Assembly: GCA_963989385.1 (NCBI GenBank)
Contig: OZ022503.1
Coordinates: forward strand, 53,442,858 to 53,506,857
From: Ctena decussata
Taxonomy: Eukaryota > Mollusca > Bivalvia > Lucinida > Lucinidae
Direction of reading: 5' to 3'
Length of the DNA: 64,000 nt
In this document: piece after piece, positions 46,931 to 56,724 of the stretch
Layout of the letters: every line of letters starts with the position of its first letter
Numbering within the stretch: the first letter of the stretch is position 1
Made by a program: the position numbers and the translations under genes
The notes under the pieces: generated by a model
The model's database searches: none
What the model saw: the letters and a program-made list of their open reading frames with translations, nothing else
What the model was told of the DNA's origin: nothing

Positions 46931-47277
46931 GTGCTTTTCCTATCAGGTCAATGTGCCAATAAAACATTTTAAATGCTGAAAATTCTTACTTATTTATTTA
47001 AAAGTGTTCTGTTGTTAGCTCTGATTGTGGTACATTTGAAAGCCACTGATAATAACTTCACAGAATCTCGACTGGACTCAGTTTTAATAGTTGTATTGTG
47101 AATGAAACTTGTTTGAGACTTCGGCGATCTACAACAAACAATAGTTTAGTCTAGTTCTCATATTAAGATTTACAATGATGCATATATTCCTTTGTTGTCC
47201 AAACAGTATCCAGACTAGTTTTGTTTGAATGTCTGCAGTGTCTCGGTAATTTGTCAATGGTTTATTTTTTTAACATG
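46931..47277. other. Left flank of the retrotransposon
   Basis: AT-rich. The last about 60 bp ('gtctgcagtgtctcggtaat' then 'gtttattt') resemble the sequence before 'ataatggattaaactt' at 61420-61480, so the element appears inserted in a copy of the local duplicate family. Confidence 0.5.
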
Positions 47278-47541
47278 ATAATAGAATTTAATTCCACCTA
47301 CAGAATTAAATTAAGTTATTATAGGGGTTATAATAAATTTGTTTTGAGAGCAGGGTGGGACATTATTCGTAAAACCTTATTTTGGAAAATGGAAGATTTT
47401 AAGAAGAGTTGCCTCCCATATACTGTAGAACACAATTCTTTGTATTTTGACAGAAAAGAAGGTAACGCGCATGCGTACCGTATCACTAGCTGCCTTTCCG
47501 AAATATCCTTTCCAAGAGATCGGTCACGTTTTTCAAGTAAA
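47278..47541 (+). repeat. Ngaro split repeat A1
   Basis: 264 bp identical to 53979-54242 by eye. It starts ATAATAGAATTTAATTCC and ends 'acgtttttcaagtaaa'. As the left end it probably holds the promoter. Confidence 0.9.
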
Positions 47542-49023
47542 GACTAAAAAGAAAATCCAAGTCATCTTGCTGTAGAGTTGGACAGATAAGTATAATTTAG
47601 TTTTCCAGTGTAAATGTTACGTTCATTGTTACCAGAAGGGTGAATTATTTTAGCATTTGTTTAAAGGAAATATAAATTATCGGAAAATCAAATTTTGAAA
47701 ATTAAATTTGGCACGCCATGTGCGGGAACGTTGGTTTTTATGTAAATACGCCGTTTTTGGTTAAGGTATTTCCTGCCCTCAGGATTTTTATGTATCTAAA
47801 CCTGTGACGCTACTTGTAGTCGTTTTTTATTTTGCTTTAAAATTCTGTGGCTGGCTTACAAAAAACCGATAATCAGCACACTTCGGCGTGTTCTTTCTTT
47901 TGTTCATCGCTATAAATAGATGTGTAAATATAGCGACCTAGAGAATGCGTAGTTATTGATTTATTTTGAATTGCTGCAATTGCTGGAGATATAGGTTGTA
48001 TTCTGCTTGCAGAAATTAAACAAAATATACACATGTGTGAATCAGCTGATTGTAGTATAACTTAGCAAACTTCTACCATATGCTTTCTAATTGTATAGGG
48101 GAATTATAGTCAAGTAACTGTGGTCAAATTAACATCACTTCATAGCAATTTCTGACATATTTTTTGAAATAAAACAATTTATTATACCATTTTATACTCA
48201 AGGCTAGCGTGTAACCTTTTAACTAGTATTATAAATAAATAAATAAATAAATAAATAAAAAAATAAAAAATAAAAAAAAAAATAAAAAAAAAATGGGCAG
48301 GTCTGTTCCTTTCTAAATTTTTAAGCAATTACTAGCCCCTGCATAAGATTTTCTCTATGTACTTTCCTCGCAAGCATCCTTTCTTCTTGTGGAAATACAT
48401 CTTCTAATTAGGTCAATAACTAAGAAGGTATTTGTTGTAAAATATGTGTATGTACTTCCTGAAACAAACTATCCAGAAGTTGAAGCCCTACATCGGTAAT
48501 TTCAATCAAATACAACAACAGATAATGAGTTATCATTCGCACAGTTTCTATTTGGAATTGTTGATTAATAATAATAATAAAAAAAAAAAAATAAAAAAAA
48601 AAAAATAAAAAAATTGCATAAAGTTAGAATAAATTCAGTGCACATGAATTTATTTAAATTTCATTTATTAATAATTACAATAATAATAATAATAATATAT
48701 GTATGTTGACATACAGGTGTTAAATAAAGAAGTAAATAAATAAATAAATAAAATTATTAAATAAATAATTATGAAAAAAAAAAAAAAAAAAAAAAAAAAA
48801 ATAATAATATAAAATAAAAATGAAATAATGATAAAAAAAAAAAAAAAATAAAAAATAAAAAAAAAAAAATAATGAAAATAAATAAGTAATACAATATTAT
48901 TAACAATAAATAAATAAAATAAATAGAATCAGTATTTAAACAAATATAATAGTATATTTATTATTTAATATATTCTTTTAAAATTCTATCTTCCCCATCG
49001 ATTTATAGTAGTCATCCCTCTTA
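47542..49023. other. Ngaro 5' region with A-rich simple repeats
   Basis: Untranslated leader between A1 and the first ORF. 48220-48960 contains four blocks of (AAAT)n, poly-A and AAT repeats, some 700 bp with almost no C or G. Nothing coding was seen. Such an expansion inside an otherwise intact element is unusual and could be a microsatellite grown after insertion or an assembly artefact. Confidence 0.75.
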
Positions 49024-50178
49024 ATGCACTTTGCTGATTTCTTTTGCAAGGAAATGCCTCCACGTAAAAGAAAGTCAAGCCACCAGGCTTTACAGAAACA
49101 GATCGCAGCAAAGAGACGAGGTCGAGTGCAGCCTCCTGAGGCCACTACTTCTACCCCTCCAGAACCGGGGACTTCCAACTCAGATCAGGATCTATCCAGC
49201 ATAGCAGACACATCTCAACAAGGTCATGGGACGGTGGTGCCCCCCCTGTCCTCTGGCTTGCAATCTACCATCTCCTTTACTTCTGCAAATGGTGAGTCGG
49301 ATTATGACCCTTTGCCAATTTGCACTTTCAATGACCTTGATATTTTCATAACTGAAGCATCCAAACAAAAAATTTGGAATTTAGAATATATAGATTTAGC
49401 ATTGTTGCTTCGTCAAAACTTTTGTCCAAATACTGATACCATGGGAACCTTAACAGTTGTTAATAATCAGCTGACCGTCAAAACTGGTGCTCCAAAAATT
49501 AAGGTGCCCATTAACAGTATTGAGCTTTGGACTGACGCATTCATTAACTTTACCATGGTTTTTAGCACTAAGCACCAAGAAAAAGTTGGAGAATTGTTAA
49601 AATATATGACCGTTATTAGGGGTGCGGCAGTTAACAACCCAATTCAACGGTGGTCAACTTATGACATTCAGTTTAGGCTACGCATGTCGAAAGACCCAAG
49701 CCGATCATGGGCCGCCATTGATGGTCACTTATGGCTCTCCTGTGGGTTGTCGGGCGATCTGTCCGCCACTTCTTTAACATCCAGCCCTTGTTATGAATAC
49801 AATTTTAAGGGGTTTTGCGCTAGACTCAATTGCAGCTATTCCCACACTTGCATTAAATGCAAAGTGCAGCATCCAGCTTGCAACTGCAACCTGTTCAAAG
49901 AAACTAAATTTCAGTCTGCGAATAGAAATACAAGTTTGACAAGTAACTCCATGAATGTCAATAGGTCCCTGGCGACAGGTCTTTCAGTGCCTCAAGCAAA
50001 TGCCCGTCAGAATTTCCAGTTTGCTGCACCCGTGGCTTCCCCGGTGCAGCCGCCCTTTCAGCAGAACCAAAGGCAACCATACACTTTTCAGGCAAGACAG
50101 CAGCAGGGTCGCCAGTTCCGACCTGCTAGATTTCGGCCCCAGTCAAGATATATGGGCCCTCGGGCAAACCCCTATTAA
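49024..50178 (+). CDS. Ngaro ORF1, gag-like protein with CCCH-type finger
   Basis: 384 codons. The more likely start is the second ATG at 49054 (MPPRKRKSSHQALQKQ), giving 374 residues with a basic, nuclear-localisation-like N-terminus and a Pro/Ser/Thr-rich linker. Around residue 256 a cysteine cluster reads C-x8-C-x4-C-x3-H followed by C-x2-C and further Cys, a CCCH-like zinc finger suited to RNA binding. The C-terminal tail is rich in Gln, Arg and aromatic residues (FQARQQQGRQFRPARF). Position and features match the gag-like first ORF of DIRS-order elements, which packages element RNA. The 3' end overlaps the RT ORF by 224 bp in another frame. Functional assignment is by position and finger. 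Confidence 0.8.
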   Translation: MHFADFFCKEMPPRKRKSSHQALQKQIAAKRRGRVQPPEATTSTPPEPGTSNSDQDLSSIADTSQQGHGTVVPPLSSGLQSTISFTSANGESDYDPLPICTFNDLDIFITEASKQKIWNLEYIDLALLLRQNFCPNTDTMGTLTVVNNQLTVKTGAPKIKVPINSIELWTDAFINFTMVFSTKHQEKVGELLKYMTVIRGAAVNNPIQRWSTYDIQFRLRMSKDPSRSWAAIDGHLWLSCGLSGDLSATSLTSSPCYEYNFKGFCARLNCSYSHTCIKCKVQHPACNCNLFKETKFQSANRNTSLTSNSMNVNRSLATGLSVPQANARQNFQFAAPVASPVQPPFQQNQRQPYTFQARQQQGRQFRPARFRPQSRYMGPRANPY

Positions 50179-51778
50179 TGTTCAAAGACTAAAACAGCTT
50201 TTAAAAGACTACCCAAACAGATCTGATGCAGCCTTTTTAGCGGAAGGTTTTGAATTTGGCTTTAAACTACACTACGAAGGTCCACGTTATTCAGTAGAAA
50301 GTAAAAATTTAAAATCAGTTTTGCAAAACGAAGATTTGGCAAAAGAAAAACTTGAACAGGAAATAGCTTTAGGCCGTATTGCAGGCCCTTTTTCCTTCAG
50401 ACCAATCTCAAACTTACGGTGTTCTCCCATAGGCTTGGTTCCTAAGAAAACAGGCGGCTTTAGGCTCATAACTCATTTGTCTTACCCAGCAGGTTCTAGT
50501 GTCAATGATGGGATAGATGATGCATTAGCTTCAGTTAAATATTCCAACTTTGACCATGCAGTGGCCATAATTAAAAAGCTAGGTAAAGGTGCCCTCCTAG
50601 GCAAGCTTGATGTAAAAAGCGCGTTTAGATTACTGAGAATTTACCCGGGTGACTTTTCTTTATTAGGGATAAAATTGGGAGAACTCTACTACATTGATAA
50701 AATGGCACCAATGGGTCTAAAAATCTCATGTGCAGCTTGGGAGGCTTTTGCAAAATTTCTAAACTGGTGCATTAAGGAGAGGTCAGCTTCAAACAAAGAA
50801 TGTAAAAATGCAGATTGCGATCACTACTTGGATGACTATATTTTTGCTGGACCTTGCCACTCCGACGCCTGTTTATCTCTCATGAAGCAATTTTTGGCCC
50901 TCTGTCAGGAATTGAATGTACCTATTGCCGTGGAAAAAACAGTCTGGCCATGTACATGTTTGACATATTTGGGTTACCAGTTGGATTCGGTCACTTATGA
51001 AATCAAAATGCCAGAAGAGAAGGTACAAAACCTCTTACGCATCATTGAAGACACTTTGGGACGCAAAAGAATAAAGCTAAAGGAAATGCAATCGTTGACA
51101 GGTTCTCTTGCTTTCTGTGCCAAAGCAATGCCATCTGCTAGGGCCTTCATTAGGCGCATGTATGCATCAATGTCAGGAGTTGCTAAGCCTTACCATCATA
51201 TTAGGTTGTCTAAGGGCATAAAAGAGGATCTGATAATGTGGCAGCAATTTTTGTCTAAGTTCAACGGCATTTCTTACATGTTAGACACAGAATGGGTGTC
51301 CGCCAATACATTGAATTTGCAGACGGACAGTGCGGGGGGTGCAAAACTTGGCTGCGGATTGTATTTAGACGGACAGTGGTGTCATTTGTCTTGGCCAGAC
51401 CAGTGGTCTGGATCTGATATATTAAGAGACATAACATTTCTGGAGCTGATCCCAATTGCATTAGCAGTCTCTTTGTGGAAAGAAAAGTTTAAGGCAAAGC
51501 GCATTCAGTTTGCTTGTGATAACATGGCAGTTGTGCACATTTTGAATTCTAAGACAGCTAAGGCAGAAAGAGTTATGATTCTTGTAAGAGCAATTGTCAA
51601 GTGGTCATTGCTGCACAACTTTCACATCAATGCCTTGCACCTGTCTTCGGCTGAAAATTGTATAGCCGATTCAATTTCTCGCAAACAGTGGCAAAGATTC
51701 AAGCGCCTGGCCCCAGCAGCCGATCAACAACCATTAGCTGTTCCTCCAGAGTTCTGGAACCTTTTGCCAGTGAAGTAG
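49955..51778 (+). CDS. Ngaro ORF2, reverse transcriptase and RNase H
   Basis: 607 codons from the first ATG. The true start is uncertain because the first about 75 codons overlap ORF1. The RT domain spans roughly residues 120-400: fingers motif SPIGLVPKKTGGFRLITHLS, motif A LDVKSAFR with Asp219, motif B PMGLKISCAAWEAF, motif C YLDD at 291-294, and motif YLGYQLDS. RNase H follows with the four catalytic acidic positions visible: Asp458 (QTDSAGG), Glu497 (FLELIP), Asp522 (ACDNMAVV) and Asp572 (IADSIS). It copies element RNA into DNA in the nucleus, giving a circular product in this order. No integrase or protease domain is fused. All catalytic residues appear intact. The 3' end overlaps the recombinase ORF by 121 bp. 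Confidence 0.95.
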   Translation: MSIGPWRQVFQCLKQMPVRISSLLHPWLPRCSRPFSRTKGNHTLFRQDSSRVASSDLLDFGPSQDIWALGQTPINVQRLKQLLKDYPNRSDAAFLAEGFEFGFKLHYEGPRYSVESKNLKSVLQNEDLAKEKLEQEIALGRIAGPFSFRPISNLRCSPIGLVPKKTGGFRLITHLSYPAGSSVNDGIDDALASVKYSNFDHAVAIIKKLGKGALLGKLDVKSAFRLLRIYPGDFSLLGIKLGELYYIDKMAPMGLKISCAAWEAFAKFLNWCIKERSASNKECKNADCDHYLDDYIFAGPCHSDACLSLMKQFLALCQELNVPIAVEKTVWPCTCLTYLGYQLDSVTYEIKMPEEKVQNLLRIIEDTLGRKRIKLKEMQSLTGSLAFCAKAMPSARAFIRRMYASMSGVAKPYHHIRLSKGIKEDLIMWQQFLSKFNGISYMLDTEWVSANTLNLQTDSAGGAKLGCGLYLDGQWCHLSWPDQWSGSDILRDITFLELIPIALAVSLWKEKFKAKRIQFACDNMAVVHILNSKTAKAERVMILVRAIVKWSLLHNFHINALHLSSAENCIADSISRKQWQRFKRLAPAADQQPLAVPPEFWNLLPVK

Positions 51779-52680
51779 ACCGTTTACTCAGTGCATCACT
51801 TGCAGACAATACGGTAAAGTTATATAATCAGGCCGTTTCCAAATTCGACGCCTTTCGCACACAGTACAATTTTCAAGTGTCGTGGCCACCTAGCATTAAT
51901 GATATGGTTAATTTTATTGCCTTTCTATCGTCTGAGGGCTATTCCTTCTCAACAGCTAAATCGTACATCTCAGGCATATCATTTTATATCAATTTAAATG
52001 GTTGGTCAGATCCGTCGGAAGCTTTTGTAGTGAAAAAGTTGCTTAAAGGCTTTCAAAGGATAAATCCTACGAAGGACAGCAGGGCACCGGTTACACTGCA
52101 AATGCTTCAAGCCTTTCCCATGGCCTTGAAAAATGTTACATCTTCCACTTACGAAGCACTTCTATTTTCAACGGCCTTTTCAGTTGCCTTCTTTGGGTTT
52201 CTTCGAATAGGGGAAATGATAGCAAGCGGGAAATCTGGCGACAATTCACGAATTATACAGGTTTCAGATGTTGGCGTTTATGAGGAGAATGTTAAAATCA
52301 CATTGCGCTTTTCTAAAACTGATCAAAATGGCGAATCCGCAACGCTCTTGTTCTATCCAAGTCAACAAAAGCAAATTTGCCCTGTGTCATTAATAAAAAA
52401 GTTTCTCAAAGTTAGGCCAAAGGCTCAAGGCCCACTTTTTTGTCATTTTGATGGTCAACCTGTCACACGTTATCAGTTTTCAACCATATTAAATAAAGTG
52501 GTTCAGTTCACAGGGTCAAAATTGTCATCACGTATTAAAGGCCATTCCTTTCGAATTGGAGCTGCCACGCTTGCAAGCTCTCAAAATGTATCAGATTCAG
52601 ACATCAAACAAATGGGCAGATGGTCAGAGCAGAGTGCTTCATACAGCCGATACATACGTTTAGACAAACTTAAAACGTAA
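51658..52680 (+). CDS. Ngaro ORF3, tyrosine recombinase
   Basis: 340 codons. The opening is at a TTG and the first ATG comes about 80 codons in, after well-formed SAM-like N-terminal sequence. Translation by frameshift (-1 from ORF2), readthrough or splicing is therefore likely. The N-terminal core-binding part includes LADNTVKLYNQAVSKFDAF and FLSSEGYSFSTAKSYISGIS. The catalytic domain has Arg183 (FFGFLRIGE), His296 and Arg299 (GHSFRIGAAT), Trp322 in the second His/Trp position (MGRWS) and the probable nucleophile Tyr332 (SRYIR). This full R-H-R-W-Y set is what DIRS-order elements use in place of a DDE integrase. It would recombine the circular cDNA with a short target such as ATAAT. No disabling change seen. 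Confidence 0.93.
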   Translation: MYSRFNFSQTVAKIQAPGPSSRSTTISCSSRVLEPFASEVDRLLSASLADNTVKLYNQAVSKFDAFRTQYNFQVSWPPSINDMVNFIAFLSSEGYSFSTAKSYISGISFYINLNGWSDPSEAFVVKKLLKGFQRINPTKDSRAPVTLQMLQAFPMALKNVTSSTYEALLFSTAFSVAFFGFLRIGEMIASGKSGDNSRIIQVSDVGVYEENVKITLRFSKTDQNGESATLLFYPSQQKQICPVSLIKKFLKVRPKAQGPLFCHFDGQPVTRYQFSTILNKVVQFTGSKLSSRIKGHSFRIGAATLASSQNVSDSDIKQMGRWSEQSASYSRYIRLDKLKT

Positions 52681-52776
52681 ATTGTTTGCATTTACCAGAG
52701 TTGTACAACTATGCATTTCATTTTAACGTAGTAAATGCCAGTATATTAATTGTCACAAAGATTTGCAGATGCTGCA

Positions 52777-53373
52777 ATGATCTGGATAGTTGGTTCCTCT
52801 CTTGTTAAGAAAGCCTACACTCATGTGAAAACTAGACCACTGGGAGATAACCTCGGATTAGACAGTAATGGATACAACGTCATATGGGTGGGTCATTCTG
52901 GCCTAAGTTTCACGCAAGTTTATGGTATTTGCCTAGCGTTAAAGAACTGTAGCATGAACAGATCTCCTGCTTACATCATTATTCATGCAGGCGGGAATGA
53001 CATAGGCAGCATTAGGGCTCGCGATTTAAGGACCTTCATTAAACAGACTATGACCAACCTTATAGCTTTGTTTCCATTCTCAGTTATAGTGTGGTCCAAT
53101 ATTTTACCCAGACTTCGGTGGCGATACTCCGAGAACACGAAAGCTATGGAAAGCATACGCACCCGGACTAACAGAGCTATAATTAAACATATAGTGCAAA
53201 ATGGTGGCAAAGCAATTAAGCACCCAGATTTTAATGATAAATATCCTGGCCTATTTGGAGATTCTTGCCACCTGTCCTTTATTGGCAATGATATTTTCAT
53301 GAACACATTTCAAGGAGCCTTGAGCACCTTTATCAGCTGCCCAGAAGTTAGGGTCTATCCTGTGGATAGCTAG
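52777..53373 (+). CDS. Ngaro ORF4, SGNH/GDSL hydrolase-like protein
   Basis: 198 residues from the first ATG (MIWIVGSSLVKKAYTHV), 96 bp after the recombinase stop. Hydrolase blocks are legible: block I IWIVGSSL with candidate nucleophile Ser8, block III IIHAGGNDIG with Asn74, and block V DSCHLSFIGNDIF with Asp162 and His165. That gives a complete Ser-Gly-Asn-His set. SGNH hydrolase-like ORFs downstream of the recombinase are known in many animal Ngaro elements, and their role in transposition is not established. The substrate is unknown and esterase activity is only inferred. An alternative is a purely structural or membrane-associating accessory protein. Confidence 0.85.
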   Translation: MIWIVGSSLVKKAYTHVKTRPLGDNLGLDSNGYNVIWVGHSGLSFTQVYGICLALKNCSMNRSPAYIIIHAGGNDIGSIRARDLRTFIKQTMTNLIALFPFSVIVWSNILPRLRWRYSENTKAMESIRTRTNRAIIKHIVQNGGKAIKHPDFNDKYPGLFGDSCHLSFIGNDIFMNTFQGALSTFISCPEVRVYPVDS

Positions 53374-53505
53374 GTTATGTTGTTTCTCTGTTGTGCAAGG
53401 TTGTTTTGAATGGCAATGAACTAACGTAGATGGCCATGGCGGTTAAAGTTTTTTCAACTTGAATGGCGGTGGTCTTGCAGCTTAACCTATGAATCTGCAC
53501 GACCA
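53374..53505. other. Ngaro spacer before B1
   Basis: Short noncoding interval between the ORF4 stop and the B1 repeat. No poly-A signal noticed. Confidence 0.6.
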
Positions 53506-53983
53506 GTGGCGAAAGTTGAAAATTCAGTTGGTAAAAAGCTCAGTTTGCTTATATTAATAATCAGCTCAGACAGACTCATTACAGTATATTTCATTGCGTG
53601 TCAACTGCTGCTTAGCAGTTTTGATCGTCTGTTGCCAAATTCATGATCTGGTTGTGTACCCCACCGAATCATGCAGTTGTTTTGATGTAAGTTGTTACAA
53701 TAATAACAGCAATATGGATTGTGACTAGTTGACAGTTGACATATGGTGGTTGATTCATTGAGTTGATAAGTTGTGGTTGAAACATTGTGTTGAGAACAGT
53801 TGAAATCAGCTGAAGTTGTCAGCAAAATTTAAACTACAATTTTTACAATAAAGCATTATAACCGTCATGGCCAATATAAAGCCAACATTGAAATAAATTG
53901 GGTAAAACTACATTTGTTTTGTTCTCTGTTGTTGATCAGACTCAATATATATCGCTCAGCTTGGCTAGTCCATCTATAATAAT
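53506..53983 (+). repeat. Ngaro split repeat B1
   Basis: 478 bp identical to 54503-54980 by eye. It starts 'gtggcgaaagttgaaaattc' and ends 'ccatctataataat', overlapping the first five bases of A2. Confidence 0.92.
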
Positions 53984-54242
53984 AGAATTTAATTCCACCT
54001 ACAGAATTAAATTAAGTTATTATAGGGGTTATAATAAATTTGTTTTGAGAGCAGGGTGGGACATTATTCGTAAAACCTTATTTTGGAAAATGGAAGATTT
54101 TAAGAAGAGTTGCCTCCCATATACTGTAGAACACAATTCTTTGTATTTTGACAGAAAAGAAGGTAACGCGCATGCGTACCGTATCACTAGCTGCCTTTCC
54201 GAAATATCCTTTCCAAGAGATCGGTCACGTTTTTCAAGTAAA
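53979..54242 (+). repeat. Ngaro split repeat A2
   Basis: 264 bp identical to A1. The shared ATAAT at 53979-53983 is the presumed circle junction. Confidence 0.92.
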
Positions 54243-54502
54243 CCCACCCTGTTCTGCCCTCCCTTAAAGTAATTAATCTAAGGAAAAAAGTATTATACCT
54301 ATTATGTTATGGGGGTAAATGTGTCAGAGCTGCTGGCTGCTGTGTTTTCCTTTTATTGCAGGTGTTCCAGCTTCAAACTCAGTATAAACTCCTTCACCTG
54401 TCATGACGGTTATCAAGTTCAAGTGAAAAGAAACAGTCAGGTAACTGAGCTGACGGAGATGGTAACCCCTCTCTGGCTCAGTGAAAGACACTTCGGACTC
54501 GC
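54243..54502. other. Ngaro spacer between A2 and B2
   Basis: 260 bp with no counterpart elsewhere in the window. It includes 'ctcccttaaagtaattaatc' and an AG-rich 'cagtcaggtaactgagctg' region. No coding function seen. Confidence 0.65.
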
Positions 54503-54980
54503 GTGGCGAAAGTTGAAAATTCAGTTGGTAAAAAGCTCAGTTTGCTTATATTAATAATCAGCTCAGACAGACTCATTACAGTATATTTCATTGCGTGTCA
54601 ACTGCTGCTTAGCAGTTTTGATCGTCTGTTGCCAAATTCATGATCTGGTTGTGTACCCCACCGAATCATGCAGTTGTTTTGATGTAAGTTGTTACAATAA
54701 TAACAGCAATATGGATTGTGACTAGTTGACAGTTGACATATGGTGGTTGATTCATTGAGTTGATAAGTTGTGGTTGAAACATTGTGTTGAGAACAGTTGA
54801 AATCAGCTGAAGTTGTCAGCAAAATTTAAACTACAATTTTTACAATAAAGCATTATAACCGTCATGGCCAATATAAAGCCAACATTGAAATAAATTGGGT
54901 AAAACTACATTTGTTTTGTTCTCTGTTGTTGATCAGACTCAATATATATCGCTCAGCTTGGCTAGTCCATCTATAATAAT
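54503..54980 (+). repeat. Ngaro split repeat B2 (right end)
   Basis: 478 bp identical to B1, ending ATAAT directly before host sequence 'ggattaaacttggc'. Confidence 0.92.
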
Positions 54981-55290
54981 GGATTAAACTTGGCATAATA
55001 AAGACAACAGCAGACAGCAAGCTACTAAATCCTTCCTCAATAAAGAGTCTGCAGTTGAGACGATTGAAAGAAAATCGATTTCCCCAAGAGCTGTAAATCT
55101 CTGCAAGCTCAATTTATTAAAACTGATATTATATCATCCCTTAGGTGCAGAGGAAATTACAATTAGAGCGGAAGATGAAGGAAAACGATTTTGCTCCATT
55201 TATTAAAAATGGTATTATATCTTCCCCTTAGGTACAGAAGAAATTACAATGAGAGTGGTAGATAAAAAAACACCTTCAGTGAGTGCTAGC
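54976..55290 (+). repeat. Local duplicate family copy hit by the Ngaro insertion
   Basis: 'ataatggattaaacttggca', 'gtctgcagttgagacgattg' and 'tgtaaatctctgcaagctc' match the copy at 61475-62060. An inner duplication of 'cttaggt-cagagaaattaca' follows. Confidence 0.6.
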
Positions 55291-55956
55291 AAGTAGTCAT
55301 GAATAATTCCTTAACAAACTTATTCCTGGTAAAAGGGATACTGACAAACAGTGCATACACAGATCAGACATCTGGTGAAGGTCTATACCGTTTGCATAAG
55401 ACAAATGGGTAAATCTCTGTCATAAAGAATATAATAAAATTAAACTAAACCACTCTCTCCCATTCAAGGATCATCCGATATATACGGATAAATGAGTCCA
55501 CTAGGCATTAAAGGGTTAAAGATATAACCCTCAGGAGTATTGAACACACAAATAAAAACAGTGGATTCAGCTTTACTGTATGGACTAGATATATTAAATA
55601 TTATTACACATTATTATTATGCATTCAACGATACGTAGAATTTTATTTTGAATACTGATTAATAATTTTGATACTTTAGGCTTCAGTCGTGGGTGAGATG
55701 TGGAATTTATCATTTCAGGTCCTGTTCATTCCCTTCCGCACGTTCTTTTTTCGGCAGGGCTCGCGGTTACAATGACTTGATTCCCAATAAACAATCAATA
55801 TATTTTGACCCCTTCCTTGCAGGTTCTTGACGGGGTCAAAACGAATTAAACTCATTGTGGCATGCGAATGTCTATTTCGGAATCTGTGATCTGCCTATAG
55901 AAAAGCAAGCCAAAGCTGCCCATTCATCATTTACATTTTGTCGTTTTACTGAATAT
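55291..55956. other. Gene-free stretch
   Basis: AT-rich. No gene supported. Confidence 0.4.
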
Positions 55957-56192
55957 GAGCCGCGACGCGAGAAAACCAACAATGTGGTTGTGCGCCCAGC
56001 GCAGACTCAGATCAGCCTGGACATCCGCTAAGTTTGACAAGACTCTTCGTTAAGTTCTCAAAGGGTAGCTAAGGGTCTAAGCTACCTCCATGCGGACAGC
56101 GAAGACTTTGATCAGACTGGGCGGATGCCCAGGCTGATCTGAGTCTGCGACGGGCGGACAACCACACTGTTGGTTTTGTCGTGTCGCGGCTC
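55957..56192. mobile_element. Foldback MITE (GAGCCGCGACACGA family), copy 12
   Basis: Termini are GAGCCGCGACGCGAGAAAAC and GTCGTGTCGCGGCTC. ATAT is on both sides. It lies about 350 bp upstream of the second TATA box. Confidence 0.9.
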
Positions 56193-56538
56193 ATATATTG
56201 ATGACTGTATTGCGTTGGACTGTGATATTGCATTGATAAGTTATGAGGCCCCAAGTAGTCTTTGTAATAGTCATTCCAAGGCTTTTCTTTCCATTCATTA
56301 GTTACACGGCCCTGATAATTATTCACTAATTCTGGTATAAAAGATAACATTTATTTTGGACCATCGTTACGTGGACTGTCCGATATAGTAATAAGTACAG
56401 TCATAAAGGTAAGTGAATCACCTTGTGATCTGAACATATATCTGATACCTGCCAGAACGTCTATCAGCAACCAATTCGTCCAACAGAGATCAGCACGCTT
56501 AATATAGTTCCCTTTCATTCTGAAATCGATTCCGCACG
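56193..56538. other. Upstream region of paralog 2
   Basis: No repeat recognised. It presumably contains the proximal promoter. 'cattctgaaatcgattccg' just before the TATA box matches the same position of paralog 1. Confidence 0.45.
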
Positions 56539-56546
56539 TATAAAAG
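56539..56546 (+). promoter_or_regulatory. TATA box of paralog 2
   Basis: TATAAAAG, 186 bp before the ATG at 56725, the same spacing as in paralog 1. Confidence 0.72.
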
Positions 56547-56724
56547 CTATAACATCGCTGTCCTTTCAGTAATTCACACAAAAGACACCGTGCGGGATGT
56601 ACTTCAATAAGAAAGATTTTTATGAGAAAAATATGCTAAGAAAGCGTTAAAATGTTCAATGAAGTAAGGAAGGACTGCAAGGAATTTATATCATTATATG
56701 TCTATCAAGTGACAGTCCAAGATC

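Larger units (their letters stand above)
47278..54980 (+). mobile_element. Complete Ngaro-type tyrosine-recombinase retrotransposon
   Basis: The 7.7-kb element has the order A1, gag-like ORF, RT/RNase H ORF, tyrosine recombinase ORF, SGNH-like ORF, B1, A2, B2. This layout of split direct repeats with a hydrolase-like ORF after the recombinase is known for Ngaro elements (DIRS order). No LTRs, aspartic protease or DDE integrase is present. A1/A2 (264 bp) and B1/B2 (478 bp) are identical by eye, implying recent insertion. ATAAT stands at the left end, at the B1/A2 junction and at the right end, and there is no target duplication, as expected for recombinase-mediated integration of a circle. All four ORFs are open, so the element may be active. 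Confidence 0.92.

Noticed and set aside
47221..47547. 108-codon ORF at the left end of the retrotransposon and its twin at 53898-54272
   Set aside because: Both simply read through the A repeat. They start outside it in different host or B-repeat sequence, so they are not a conserved gene.
53601..53825. Minus-strand 74-codon ORF, identical at 54598-54822
   Set aside because: Identity is due to the B1/B2 repeat. Composition (Thr/Gln/Asn-rich, Cys-Tyr runs) gives no family signal.
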